DNA from: Lysobacterales bacterium
Lineage (GTDB): Bacteria > Pseudomonadota > Gammaproteobacteria > Xanthomonadales > Rhodanobacteraceae
Reading direction: 5' to 3'
DNA length: 64,000 bases
Assembly: GCA_002632325.1 (NCBI GenBank)
Contig: NSJK01000017.1
Coordinates: 1 to 64,000, forward strand
Positions 34,731-43,593 of the stretch are shown here, one piece after another; position 1 is the first letter of the stretch; every line of letters begins with the position of its first letter. The notes below the pieces were generated by a model. It saw only the letters and a list, made by a program, of their open reading frames with translations, ran no database searches and was not told where the DNA came from. A program made the position numbers and the translations under genes.

Positions 34731-35812
34731 AGGCCGCGATCCTGCTGCCGGTGCTGGCCAACCACGATGCCGTCGGCAACGACGCCATGGCAATGGCGCA
34801 GATCCTGCGCGAACGCGGCATCGACACGCGCATCTACTGTGATGTGGCGGTGGGTCTGAATGATGTCACGCACCGGCCCGACGAGCTGCTCGGCTTTGCC
34901 GGTGGTCCCGATGACCTGGTCATCTATCATTTTTCGGTGGGCTGGCCGACCGCGCTCGAGATCCTGCGCAAGGCACGCGGCAGGCGCGTGGTGCGGTATC
35001 ACAACATCACGCCTGCGCATTTTTTCGCACCCATAGCCGTCGAGTATGCCGATGTGTGCACGCGTGGTCGCGCCGAGATCGGCCGCATCGTCGCGCTGGG
35101 ATGCGATCTGTATCTGGGTGATTCACACTTCAATCTCGACGAGCTGATCGAGCATGGTGCGCCCGCGGATCGTGGTGCGGTATTCGCGCCATTCCATCGG
35201 GTCGAACACCTGCACGCGGCGCAGGCCGATCTCGACCTTCTGGATGAGCTCGCCGACGATGCCTTCACGGTCCTGATGGTCGGCCGGATCGCGCCGAACA
35301 AGGGTCACGTCGAGCTGATCGAAGCCTTTGCCGCCTTCGTTGATGCGCATGGCGATCCGGCACGACTGCTGATCGTCGGCAAGAGCGATCCGCGCCTGCA
35401 GGCCTATGTCGACGCGGTGCGCGGGCGCATCGAACACCATCGCCTGGGCGATCGCGTGATCTGGCTCGAGTCGGTCAACGAGGCGCGACTCAAGGCGGCT
35501 TATCTGTCCAGCGACGTGTTCATGACCCTGAGTCAGCACGAGGGTTTCTGTGTGCCGGTGATCGAAGCAATGGCATTGGGCGTTCCGGTGCTTGCGCGTG
35601 CGACCAGTGCGCTGCCCGAAACCGTCGGCGCTGGCGGCCTGTGCTGGGATAGCGAGGATCCGCACGTGTATGCGGCCAGTCTGGCGCGGCTGCGCGGCGA
35701 TGCACAGTTCCGCCGCGTGCTGCGCGAGAAGGCGCACCGGCGCTATGCCAGCGAATTCTCGCCCGCGGTCTTGCGTGCGCGCCTGCTCGGCGCTCTGGAT
35801 CTGGCGCCATGA
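34727..35812 (+). CDS. Family 4 glycosyltransferase, copy B
   Basis: 361 residues, same length as the preceding gene and clearly its paralogue. Shared elements are the YHxSVGW-like strand in the N-terminal half, the YHNIT segment, VGRIAPNKGHVELIEAF, and EGFCVPVIEAMALGVPVLA with the E-x7-E motif. ATGA overlap with copy A and with the next gene. The pair may add two similar residues in alternation, which is inference only. Confidence 0.88.
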   Translation: MKAAILLPVLANHDAVGNDAMAMAQILRERGIDTRIYCDVAVGLNDVTHRPDELLGFAGGPDDLVIYHFSVGWPTALEILRKARGRRVVRYHNITPAHFFAPIAVEYADVCTRGRAEIGRIVALGCDLYLGDSHFNLDELIEHGAPADRGAVFAPFHRVEHLHAAQADLDLLDELADDAFTVLMVGRIAPNKGHVELIEAFAAFVDAHGDPARLLIVGKSDPRLQAYVDAVRGRIEHHRLGDRVIWLESVNEARLKAAYLSSDVFMTLSQHEGFCVPVIEAMALGVPVLARATSALPETVGAGGLCWDSEDPHVYAASLARLRGDAQFRRVLREKAHRRYASEFSPAVLRARLLGALDLAP

Positions 35813-36993
35813 AGCGCATCGCAATCGTCGTCCCGCGTTGCCACGAAAAGCTCGTCGGCGGCGCCGAAGCGCATGCATGGCAGTACGCGACGATGCTCAA
35901 CGGCGATTACGAGGTCGATCTGCTGACGACCACCGCGAGCGATTATGTGACCTGGGCCAATGACCTGCCGGTCGGGGATGAATTGCGCGAGGGCGTGCGC
36001 ATTCACCGCTTTCAGGTTGCGCGCGAACGTGGCGGATATTTCCACGATCTGCACCGTCGCCTGCTGACACGCTTCGAGGCACGACAGGACAATCCCGGCT
36101 GGCTGGACTGGTCCGACGCATTGCAGGAGGAATTCATCCGCGCGCAGGGGCCTGACAGCCCGCACCTGATCGAACACCTGGCCACGCATGGCGCGCGCTA
36201 TGCGGCGGTGTTGTTCGTGACCTATCTCTACCCGACCACCTACGCTGGCACGCTGGCGCTTGGCCACCGGCGCTGGGGCCTGATTCCCACCCTGCATGAC
36301 GAAGCGGCCGGATACTTCGACATCATTGCCGGGATGGCGCGCAATGCGCCGCGGATTCTGTGGAATACCCCGGCCGAGCGCCAACTGGGCGCGCGCTTGT
36401 GGGGCACCGATGCCGGCCCGATCGTGGCGATGGCGGTCGCCACCGAGCGCTTTCCCGCGCATGTCCAGGAGCGACCCTACTTGCTCTATTGCGGCCGCAT
36501 CGATGCGCACAAGGGTTGCGCGATGCTGATCGAGGCCTTCGAGGACTACAAGCGACACAAACCCTCGAACCTGCAATTGCTGCTGACAGGGGCCAATCAC
36601 CTCGGCATCAAGGACAGCGCACATGTGCGCTGTCTCGGCTTTGTCGAAGAGCAGCACAAGTTCGAGTTGATGGCTGGCGCGTTGGCTTTCGTGCATCCAT
36701 CTGCGAATGAAAGTCTGAGCATCGTGTTGCTCGAGGCAATGGCGCAGGGCACGCCGGGCATCGTCAATGGTCAATGCGAAGTGCTCGCCGATCACGTCAA
36801 GGACAGCGGCAGCGGTTGGATCTTCCACGATCCCGCGCAGTTGCATGCGGCGATCGATGCCGCGCTGGCACGGGATCCGGAGCAGCGTGCGCAACAGGCC
36901 GCACGTGCGCGCGCCTACGTGGTCAACAACTACGACTGGGCGGCAGTGCGAGCACGGTTGATTGCCGAAGTCGAGGCGCTCGCTGCAAGCTGA
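35809..36993 (+). CDS. Family 4 glycosyltransferase, copy C
   Basis: 394 residues. GT4 protein more diverged from the two upstream: RIAIVVPRCHEKLVGGAEAH at the N-terminus carries the GGAE donor-side loop typical of GT4, and the C-terminal half has YCGRIDAHKGCAMLIEAF and the motif NESLSIVLLEAMAQGTPGIV. It overlaps copy B by 4 bp and ends the operon. Its stop is immediately adjacent to the convergent histidine-kinase stop. No polymerase, flippase or ABC exporter is in the cluster. Confidence 0.88.
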   Translation: MKRIAIVVPRCHEKLVGGAEAHAWQYATMLNGDYEVDLLTTTASDYVTWANDLPVGDELREGVRIHRFQVARERGGYFHDLHRRLLTRFEARQDNPGWLDWSDALQEEFIRAQGPDSPHLIEHLATHGARYAAVLFVTYLYPTTYAGTLALGHRRWGLIPTLHDEAAGYFDIIAGMARNAPRILWNTPAERQLGARLWGTDAGPIVAMAVATERFPAHVQERPYLLYCGRIDAHKGCAMLIEAFEDYKRHKPSNLQLLLTGANHLGIKDSAHVRCLGFVEEQHKFELMAGALAFVHPSANESLSIVLLEAMAQGTPGIVNGQCEVLADHVKDSGSGWIFHDPAQLHAAIDAALARDPEQRAQQAARARAYVVNNYDWAAVRARLIAEVEALAAS

Positions 36994-38376
36994 TCAGCGC
37001 GCGGGCAGCTTCACCGCGAAGCGCGCGCCGCCGAGCGTGGACGAGCGTTCGACGCGCAGCTCGCCGCGATAGGCCTTGACGATGTCCTGCACGATCGCGA
37101 GGCCGATGCCGTGGCCCTGCACGCGTTCGTCGCCGCGCACGCCGCGTTGCAACAGGTGCTCGACCTGATCCTCGGCAATGCCGGGTCCATCGTCCTCGAT
37201 GCTGAGCAACAGGCCGGTGCGGCGTGTGCCGCCGAGCGGTCTGGCGTCGAACAGCACGCGCCGGCGCGCCCATTTGAACGCGTTTTCGAGCAGGTTGCCG
37301 AGCAGTTCCATGAGATCACCCTGATCGCCATGGAAGCGCGCGGCCGCATCGATCTCGAACTCGCACAGCACGCCCTTGCGCGCATAGACCTTTTCGAGAC
37401 TGCGCACGATTTCCTCGGCGCAAGGTTCGATCGCGAGGGGTATGGCGAACGTCTGGTGCCCCGAAGTTGCCGCGCGAGAAAGCTGGTAGGCGACGATCTC
37501 GTCCATGCGCCCGACTTGTTCGAGCACGGTCCAGCGCAGTGCCTTCGGATCGGCGTCGTTCTCGAGCTGGCTGCGTACCACCGCGAGTGGTGTCTTGAGA
37601 CTGTGGGCCAGATCGGACAGCGTGTTGCGATAGCGCTTGACGCGGTCACGCTCGCCTTCGATGAAGTTGTCGATGCTGGCAGTGAGGCCGCGCAGCTCGG
37701 ACGGATAGTCGCCACCGAGGCGTTCCTGCGCACCTTGCTCGACCAAGGCCAGATCGATCGCCACCCGCCGCAGTGGCGCCATGCTCCAGCGCAGCACCGC
37801 GAGCAGCAGCACCAGCAACGCTCCACCGAGCAAACCCAGCCAGGTCAACAAGGTGCGGCGAAAAGCCTTGATCTGTTCATCGAGCGTGCCACTGTCCTCG
37901 GCAACGTAGAAGGTCAGATGCAGTTCGTCCTTGCCCTCGGTCTGCCAGTCCACGCCCTGACCAAGCACGTAGAGCTTGCCGACCGCGGTGGCCACCGGGC
38001 CATCGAAATGCACTTCGCCGCGCGCGAGTTTCTCCGCAAACGGCAGCTCGCGCCCCTGCGCCGAGGGCGAACGCCATTCGTGCGCATTGGAACCGGCGAT
38101 CTTGTCTCCGAGGATCGCCGCGTACAGACCACTTTCGGTCGGTCGGTCAAAGCGCGGATCAGGGCCGACTTCGGGCGCGATCAAGGCGCCCGCACGCGAG
38201 GTATCGGCGGCAGCCAGATAGGCATACATGTAGCCCTGCAGGCGTTCGTGCAGGGCGCTCTGGGCGGCGCTGTGGAAGGCGTTGTCGAGCGCGAGGAAGG
38301 TCAGCGCGAGAAACGCGGCGAGCACGCAGCCCGCCGCCGCCAGCGAGCGCGCCTGCAGTGACAGCGGACGCGCCAC
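36994..38376 (-). CDS. phoQ: PhoQ-like sensor histidine kinase
   Basis: 460 residues. Two membrane helices (about 10-30 and 170-192) enclose a periplasmic sensor domain with acidic stretches (EDSGTLDEQ). Then follow HAMP-like and HisKA regions with His258 in LSDLAHSLKTPLAVV, and the HATPase domain with NLLENAFKWA, DDGPGIAED and GHGIGLAIVQD. The SLKTPL H-box is typical of the PhoQ group. It lies 11 bp after the regulator gene, in the same operon. Regulation by Mg2+ or cationic peptides is known for the family, not shown here. Confidence 0.88.
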   Translation of the reverse strand: MARPLSLQARSLAAAGCVLAAFLALTFLALDNAFHSAAQSALHERLQGYMYAYLAAADTSRAGALIAPEVGPDPRFDRPTESGLYAAILGDKIAGSNAHEWRSPSAQGRELPFAEKLARGEVHFDGPVATAVGKLYVLGQGVDWQTEGKDELHLTFYVAEDSGTLDEQIKAFRRTLLTWLGLLGGALLVLLLAVLRWSMAPLRRVAIDLALVEQGAQERLGGDYPSELRGLTASIDNFIEGERDRVKRYRNTLSDLAHSLKTPLAVVRSQLENDADPKALRWTVLEQVGRMDEIVAYQLSRAATSGHQTFAIPLAIEPCAEEIVRSLEKVYARKGVLCEFEIDAAARFHGDQGDLMELLGNLLENAFKWARRRVLFDARPLGGTRRTGLLLSIEDDGPGIAEDQVEHLLQRGVRGDERVQGHGIGLAIVQDIVKAYRGELRVERSSTLGGARFAVKLPAR

Positions 38377-38387
38377 GCGCGTGCGCC

Positions 38388-39101
38388 TCAGCCGGCGGCC
38401 ACGTCGCCGTTGTCTTCGGCCATCGCGTTGCGCTCGAGTGCGAAGCGATAGCCGCGGCCGCGCACGGTCTCGATCGGCTTGATCGTGTTGTCGGGATCGA
38501 GCTTGCGACGCAGGCGGCCGATGAACACCTCGAGCACGTTGGAATCGCGGTCGAAGTCCTGCTGGTAGATGTGTTCGGTGAGATCGGCCTTGGAGACCAG
38601 CTCACCCGCGTGCAGCATGAGGTATTCGAGCACCTTGTACTCGTAGCTGGTGAGATCGACATTGCCGCCGCTGACGCTGACCGTCTGCGCGGTGGTGTCG
38701 AGTACCACCGGGCCGCATTCGAGCGTGGGCCGCGACCAGCCGCTGGCGCGCCGCACCAGCGCGTTGATGCGCGCCAGCAGTTCCTCGATGTGGAAGGGCT
38801 TGACCAGATAGTCGTCGGCGCCGTTCTTGAGCCCCTGCACCTTGTCCTGCCATGAGGAACGCGCGGTGAGGATCAGGATCGGATAGCGCTGGCCCGATTC
38901 GCGCAATTGGCGAACCAGATCCATGCCCGAGAGTTTGGGCAGGCCGAGGTCGATGATGGCGACGTCGAACGGCACCTCGCCGCCCAGATACAGGCCTTCC
39001 TCGCCGTCGCCCGCGGCATCGACCGCAAAGCCGTCACGCTTGAGACGGGCAGCGAGCGTTTCGCGCAGGGGCGCTTCGTCTTCAACGAGCAGTACACGCA
39101 T
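38388..39101 (-). CDS. phoP: PhoP-like OmpR-family response regulator
   Basis: 237 residues. The receiver domain has the acidic cluster (VEDE), phospho-acceptor Asp51 in VAIIDLGLP and the conserved Lys in YLVKPF. The C-terminal winged helix contains LTSYEYKVLEYLMLHAGELV and RRKLDPDNTIKPIETVRGRG. A short acidic tail follows. The sequence is of the PhoP type and is followed by the PhoQ-like kinase, so the two form one system. Confidence 0.92.
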   Translation of the reverse strand: MRVLLVEDEAPLRETLAARLKRDGFAVDAAGDGEEGLYLGGEVPFDVAIIDLGLPKLSGMDLVRQLRESGQRYPILILTARSSWQDKVQGLKNGADDYLVKPFHIEELLARINALVRRASGWSRPTLECGPVVLDTTAQTVSVSGGNVDLTSYEYKVLEYLMLHAGELVSKADLTEHIYQQDFDRDSNVLEVFIGRLRRKLDPDNTIKPIETVRGRGYRFALERNAMAEDNGDVAAG

Positions 39102-39134
39102 GGAGAATCCTCTTCGCGATCGGGGTGGCCGGGT

Positions 39135-39371
39135 TCACTGTTCGGCCGGAATCTGGACGATGCGCACCTGGCCATCGGGCGTCAATATCTTGATGCGATA
39201 GATCTTGCGCTTGCCCAGGCGCAAGGTCTGCGCCGACAGCACCTTGCCATGGGTCTGCTGCTGAGCCTGGGCAATGGCTTCCTGCACGCCGATCTCGCGT
39301 GCCGTGACCTGACGCGCGGGCAGGCACACGCACAAGCCCAGCAAGATCGCCAACGCCACGCCACGCATCAT
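39135..39371 (-). CDS. Small periplasmic PepSY-domain protein
   Basis: 78 residues. A signal peptide (VALAILLGLCVCLPARQVTA) precedes a mature region with the PepSY pattern: an amphipathic helix (IGVQEAIAQAQQQTHGKVLS) followed by two strands (RKIYRIKILTPDGQVRIVQI). It is first in the minus-strand run before the PhoP and PhoQ genes, 33 bp from phoP. Small PepSY proteins beside PhoPQ-like systems are common in this group; a sensor-accessory role is likely but not shown. Confidence 0.8.
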   Translation of the reverse strand: MMRGVALAILLGLCVCLPARQVTAREIGVQEAIAQAQQQTHGKVLSAQTLRLGKRKIYRIKILTPDGQVRIVQIPAEQ

Positions 39372-39580
39372 GATCGGCCAGACCCTCCAGCGCCGGCACG
39401 CTGCCGGGCATCATGGCCCGCAGTCTCGGCAGCAGGCATTGAATTGCTGCTGAACCTTGCCCGCGAACGTCGTGCCCATTGCATGCACGGACACGCCGTG
39501 CTTTGCGCCCGCGCACGCGTTTGCGCAGAATGCCGCTTTGGCGAAGCGCTTCGCCGTTCTTCAGGCAACAGGATCCGAAC

Positions 39581-41350
39581 ATGGCCACGATCGAAGTCAA
39601 GGTTCCCGATATCGGCAATTTCAAGGGCGTGCCGGTGATCGAGGTGATGGTCAAGGTCGGCGATGTGGTGAGCAAGGATCAGAGTCTGGTCACGCTCGAA
39701 TCGGACAAGGCGACGATGGAAGTGCCGTCGAATGCGGCGGGTACGATCCGCGAGTTGCGCGTCAAGCTGGGGGATGAAGTCGCCGAAGGCCACGTCATCG
39801 CCGTCATCGAAGCGGCCGATGCGCCGGCTCAGGCAAAACCGGCCGCATCCGCACCAGCCTCTGCTGCTGCGGCCAAATCCGCGCCGGTCGCTGCCGCAGC
39901 AACGGCGTCTGCCGCCGCGAGCGCGAGTGGCCGCAAGGCCGACATTGAATGCGACGTGGTCGTGCTCGGCTCGGGGCCCGGCGGCTACACCGCAGCGTTT
40001 CGTGCCGCCGATCTTGGCCAGAACACCGTGCTGATCGAGCGTCACGTCGTGCTCGGCGGCGTCTGCCTCAATGTCGGCTGCATTCCGTCCAAGGCCCTGC
40101 TGCATGCCTCGCGCATCATCGACGAGGCGATCCATGCCGGCGAGATCGGCATCGAATTCGGCCGTCCGCGTTTCGACATCGACAAGCTGCGCGGCTACAA
40201 GGACAAGGTCGTCGCGCAGATGAACGCGGGCCTGGCCGGCATGGGCAAGCAGCGCAAGGTCAACGTCGTGACTGGCAACGGGACCTTCGTTTCGCCGCAT
40301 GAAATCGAAGTCGATGGCGCCGATGGACGCAAGCTCGTGCGCTTCCGTCACGCGATCATCGCGGTCGGTTCGCAGGCGGTGAAGCTGCCGGGTTTCCCGT
40401 GGGCCGATCCGCGCATGATGGATTCGACCGACGCGCTGCTGCTGCAGGACGTGCCGCAGAAACTGCTGGTGGTCGGCGGCGGCATCATCGGTCTGGAAAT
40501 GGCTTCGGTATACAGCGCACTCGGCAGTCAGGTCACCGTGGTCGAGCTCATGGACCAGCTCATGCCCGGCGCCGATCCCGATCTCGTGCGCCCGCTGCAG
40601 CAGCGCCTGTCCAAGCGCTATGCCGGCATCCATCTCAAGACCAAGGTCACGGCGATCGAGGCGACCGAAGGCGGACTCAAGGCAAGTTTCGAGGGCGACA
40701 AGGCGCCGCCGGCGCAAGTCTTCGATCGCGTGCTGGTGGCCATCGGTCGCTCACCCAACGGCGCCGGGATCGGCGCCGACAAGGCCGGTGTCGCGGTGAG
40801 CGAGCGCGGCTTCATCGCAGTCGATCGGCAGATGCGCACCAACGTACCGCACATCTTCGCGATCGGCGACGTCGTCGGTCAGCCCATGCTCGCGCACAAG
40901 GCCACGCACGAAGGCAAGGTTGCGGCGGAAGTCGCGGCAGGCGAGAAGAGCGAGTTCGTCGCGCGCGTGATTCCGTCGGTCGCCTACACCGATCCGGAAA
41001 TCGCCTGGGTCGGGCTCACCGAAACCGAGGCGAAGAAGCAGGGCGTCAAATACGGCGTCGGCAAGTTCCCGCACGCGGCCTCGGGTCGCGCGGTCGGCAT
41101 CGGCCGCACCGAAGGCTTCACCAAGCTGCTGTTCGACGAAGCCAGTCATCGCGTGATCGGTGCCGGCATCGTCGCGCCCAATGCGGGCGATCTCATCGCC
41201 GAAGTCGCGCTGGCGATCGAGATGGGCTGCGAGGCAGCCGACATCGGCCTCACCATCCACCCGCATCCGACCCTGTCGGAATCGGTCGGCATGGCGGCCG
41301 AAGTCTACGAAGGCACGATCACCGATCTGTACCTGCCGAAAAAGAAGTGA
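39581..41350 (+). CDS. lpdA: Dihydrolipoyl dehydrogenase with N-terminal lipoyl domain
   Basis: 589 residues. E3 flavoenzyme of 2-oxoacid dehydrogenase complexes; reoxidises dihydrolipoamide using FAD and NAD+. A lipoyl domain occupies residues 1-80 (lipoyl-lysine Lys43 in ESDKATMEV). An Ala/Pro-rich linker runs to about 118, then the FAD domain (VVVLGSGPGGYTAAF), the redox disulfide Cys162/Cys167 in GGVCLNVGCIPS, the NAD domain (LVVGGGIIGLEMA), and the catalytic HPHPTLSE near the C-terminus. The fused lipoyl domain occurs in PDH-type E3 proteins of several beta- and gammaproteobacteria. No aceE/aceF is adjacent here. Confidence 0.95.
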   Translation: MATIEVKVPDIGNFKGVPVIEVMVKVGDVVSKDQSLVTLESDKATMEVPSNAAGTIRELRVKLGDEVAEGHVIAVIEAADAPAQAKPAASAPASAAAAKSAPVAAAATASAAASASGRKADIECDVVVLGSGPGGYTAAFRAADLGQNTVLIERHVVLGGVCLNVGCIPSKALLHASRIIDEAIHAGEIGIEFGRPRFDIDKLRGYKDKVVAQMNAGLAGMGKQRKVNVVTGNGTFVSPHEIEVDGADGRKLVRFRHAIIAVGSQAVKLPGFPWADPRMMDSTDALLLQDVPQKLLVVGGGIIGLEMASVYSALGSQVTVVELMDQLMPGADPDLVRPLQQRLSKRYAGIHLKTKVTAIEATEGGLKASFEGDKAPPAQVFDRVLVAIGRSPNGAGIGADKAGVAVSERGFIAVDRQMRTNVPHIFAIGDVVGQPMLAHKATHEGKVAAEVAAGEKSEFVARVIPSVAYTDPEIAWVGLTETEAKKQGVKYGVGKFPHAASGRAVGIGRTEGFTKLLFDEASHRVIGAGIVAPNAGDLIAEVALAIEMGCEAADIGLTIHPHPTLSESVGMAAEVYEGTITDLYLPKKK

Positions 41351-41356
41351 GGCATT

Positions 41357-41377
41357 GCGCGCGGCGTGGCCGCGCGC
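41357..41377 (+). terminator. Hairpin after lpdA, possible weak terminator
   Basis: A perfect 9-bp stem (GCGCGCGGC, loop GTG, GCCGCGCGC) begins 6 bp after the lpdA stop and precedes the convergent DUF4920 gene. No T-run follows on either strand, so it may only stabilise mRNA ends. Confidence 0.4.
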
Positions 41378-41399
41378 TGGCCTTGCGTCGAAACGGTGC

Positions 41400-41903
41400 T
41401 CAGGGCGCGCTGCGGATCAGCACCGAATTCGCGTCGATCTGCAGTTCGCTGGTGGCCGGTGCCTTGGCACCGTCCTTCTTGAGGTGCTCGATTTCCTTGG
41501 CCGAAAGCTCCTTGCGGCTGAGCGTGCCGTAGGCAATCGCTTCGCCCTTGGCATCCTTGGGAATTCCGAAGGCATGTTCGTGCATGTTCACGCGCACGAA
41601 CTCGCCGTTTTCGGCCGTGAGCACCATCCAGCAGCCCATCTGCTGACAGACCTGAGTGATGCGACCGCTGAAGGCGCCGGACTTGCCGAGCAGGGGTTCC
41701 GGCTTGGCGACGACGGCATCGAGACTGACGGCGGCCGGCACGTCAGCGGGCAGTTTCGCGCCATAGACCGCGCCCTCGGCGGTGGTCTGCACGGGTGTGG
41801 CAGCCGCCGGCATCTTCTCGTGCTTGGGCGCAGCGTGGTCGGCGTGCTCATGGGCAAAGGCGGGTACGGCAAGCAGCAAGACAAGGCTCAGGGCAAGGCG
41901 CAT
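41400..41903 (-). CDS. DUF4920 periplasmic protein
   Basis: 167 residues from the ATG at 41903, with GGAG about 9 bp upstream. A signal peptide (MRLALSLVLLLAVPAFA) is followed by a His-rich segment (HEHADHAAPKHEK) that could bind metal. The DUF4920 domain contains FSGRITQVCQQMGCWMVL with two conserved Cys and the MHEHAFGIP loop. Domain function is unknown; the Cys/His content suggests metal or redox handling. Monocistronic and convergent with lpdA. Confidence 0.82.
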   Translation of the reverse strand: MRLALSLVLLLAVPAFAHEHADHAAPKHEKMPAAATPVQTTAEGAVYGAKLPADVPAAVSLDAVVAKPEPLLGKSGAFSGRITQVCQQMGCWMVLTAENGEFVRVNMHEHAFGIPKDAKGEAIAYGTLSRKELSAKEIEHLKKDGAKAPATSELQIDANSVLIRSAP

Positions 41904-42092
41904 CGGAGGTCTCCGCAATCGGTGGAAGGCCGATTATCGACCAATTCCAGCGAGCCGAGTTCGATGCCAGACCTTGTCTCTGGGCCGGACTCCGCGAGCC
42001 GCTCAACTGTGATGGCTTTGGCAAAATTGCACGAAATCCCGTGACCCGTGCGATGATTCGGCCGGGGGGGTGGTTCCGGGTGGAGGGTGACG

Positions 42093-42665
42093 ATGCAGTG
42101 GCTTGGATGGCTGGTGGCCTTGGTGGTGGCCTTGGTGGCGAGTTGGCTCGTGCATGCCTGGCGCAGCTCGCGCGCTCGCGCCGACGCCTTGTTCTACGAG
42201 AAGATCGATCTGGAAAACGAACTCGACACGCTGCATGCCGAGCGCGTCGCCAATCCAGTGCTCGAAGCGGCTCCCGCACCGGCGCCCGTGGTGGTGGCGC
42301 CGCCGCCGGTACCTGCGGTCGACACCGCGCAGCTCAACCAACAGCTCGATGAACTTGCCGCGCAGCTCGACGAATACCGCGAACGCAATCGTGCCTACGA
42401 TGCCGCAGTGCAGGTCTGCCTGCAGCCGGTCGAAATGCTCATTGGTGCCGACGCGCAGACCCAGACGGCGGCACTTGGTTACATCGACGCGGCGCGCAAG
42501 CCCTTGTTCGCAGCACGCCAAGCGGTGCAGAAGGCTGCCTTGAACCGCAACGCGGCAACGCTCGATGCGCTGCGCGCGAGCATCGCCGCCGCCGCACCTG
42601 TCGCCACGGCCGATGCGGTGGATACGGTGGACGTGGACAGCCACGAGGCCGATTCGGAATCCTGA
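42093..42665 (+). CDS. Membrane-anchored coiled-coil protein of unknown function
   Basis: 190 residues. One N-terminal membrane helix (LGWLVALVVALVASWLVHAW), then a coiled coil (KIDLENELDTLHAER), a Pro/Val/Ala-rich linker and a second helical region (LNQQLDELAAQLDEYRERNR) with an acidic tail. GGAGGG precedes the ATG. It ends 2 bp before the next gene, with which it is probably cotranscribed. No family recognised; possibly a cell-envelope or cell-division accessory protein. Confidence 0.7.
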   Translation: MQWLGWLVALVVALVASWLVHAWRSSRARADALFYEKIDLENELDTLHAERVANPVLEAAPAPAPVVVAPPPVPAVDTAQLNQQLDELAAQLDEYRERNRAYDAAVQVCLQPVEMLIGADAQTQTAALGYIDAARKPLFAARQAVQKAALNRNAATLDALRASIAAAAPVATADAVDTVDVDSHEADSES

Positions 42666-42667
42666 AC

Positions 42668-43531
42668 ATGGCGGTGTGCCTGCTGTTTGGCGGCAGCGGG
42701 GCCATTGGTCGATTCCTGTTGCCGCGCCTGCTTGAGCAGGGCGCGCAGGTGCATGCGGTCAGTCGCGCGCCTTCGGCCAGCGCCGACCCGGCCGCGCATT
42801 GGATCGCCGGGGATCTCGATGGCGGGCTGAATTTGCCCCTTGTGGCGGATGCCATCTTCAGCTGTGGCCCGCTCGATGCGTTTGCGCGCTGGTATGCATC
42901 GGCGGAGACCGGCGCCGCGCGCGTGGTTGCTGTGAGCTCGATGAGTGCGTGCAGCAAGCAGAACTCGGGCGATGCCGCCGAACGGGCACTCGCCACGCGT
43001 CTGCGTGACGGCGAGCGCAACCTGCTGGCCGCGGCGGCTGCGCGCGGCGCGGTGGTGACGATCCTGCGACCCACCCTCGTCTACGGCGCGGGCCTCGATC
43101 ACTCACTCACGCCGATCGCGCGGCGGGCACAGCGTTGGCGCCTGTTTCCGCGATTGCTTGGCGCGAACGGTCTGCGCCAGCCGGTGCATGCCAACGATGT
43201 CGCTGCCGCCTGTGTCGCAGCAGTGGCGTGCCCAGCCGCTGCCGGGCGCACCTACGAGCTGGGCGGCGCCGAGCGACTCGGCTTTGCGACGATGATCGAG
43301 CGAACCTGCCGTTCGCTCGATGTGGCGTGTCTGGCCGTGCCGGTGCCGCTGTCTTTGCTTGCCGGAAGTGCCCGCATCGCCCGCGCCATCGGCTTGACGG
43401 CGCCGAGTGCGGCGCTGCTTGCGCGTCTGCGCGAAGACTTGCTCGCCGACAACCGCGCCGCCATGGCCGACCTCGATTGGCACCCGCGTGTTTTCGTCCC
43501 CGCGGCGACCCGCTGGCTGGCGGGGCGGTGA
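42668..43531 (+). CDS. NAD-dependent epimerase/dehydratase-like (extended SDR) protein
   Basis: 287 residues. The N-terminal Rossmann motif VCLLFGGSGAIGRFLLPRLL binds NAD(P). The usual extended-SDR elements VVAVSSMSA and ILRPTLVYGAG are present, with Tyr in VYG and a later QPVHANDVA segment like those of NAD-dependent epimerases and atypical SDRs. The catalytic Tyr-x3-Lys is not clear, so it may be an atypical, non-enzymatic SDR. Substrate unknown. Confidence 0.8.
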   Translation: MAVCLLFGGSGAIGRFLLPRLLEQGAQVHAVSRAPSASADPAAHWIAGDLDGGLNLPLVADAIFSCGPLDAFARWYASAETGAARVVAVSSMSACSKQNSGDAAERALATRLRDGERNLLAAAAARGAVVTILRPTLVYGAGLDHSLTPIARRAQRWRLFPRLLGANGLRQPVHANDVAAACVAAVACPAAAGRTYELGGAERLGFATMIERTCRSLDVACLAVPVPLSLLAGSARIARAIGLTAPSAALLARLREDLLADNRAAMADLDWHPRVFVPAATRWLAGR

Positions 43532-43593
43532 GTGGTTCAGCGCCGATTGCGCGGCGATCGCCGACGCTTGCGCGATCCAAGGTGGGAGTCTGC

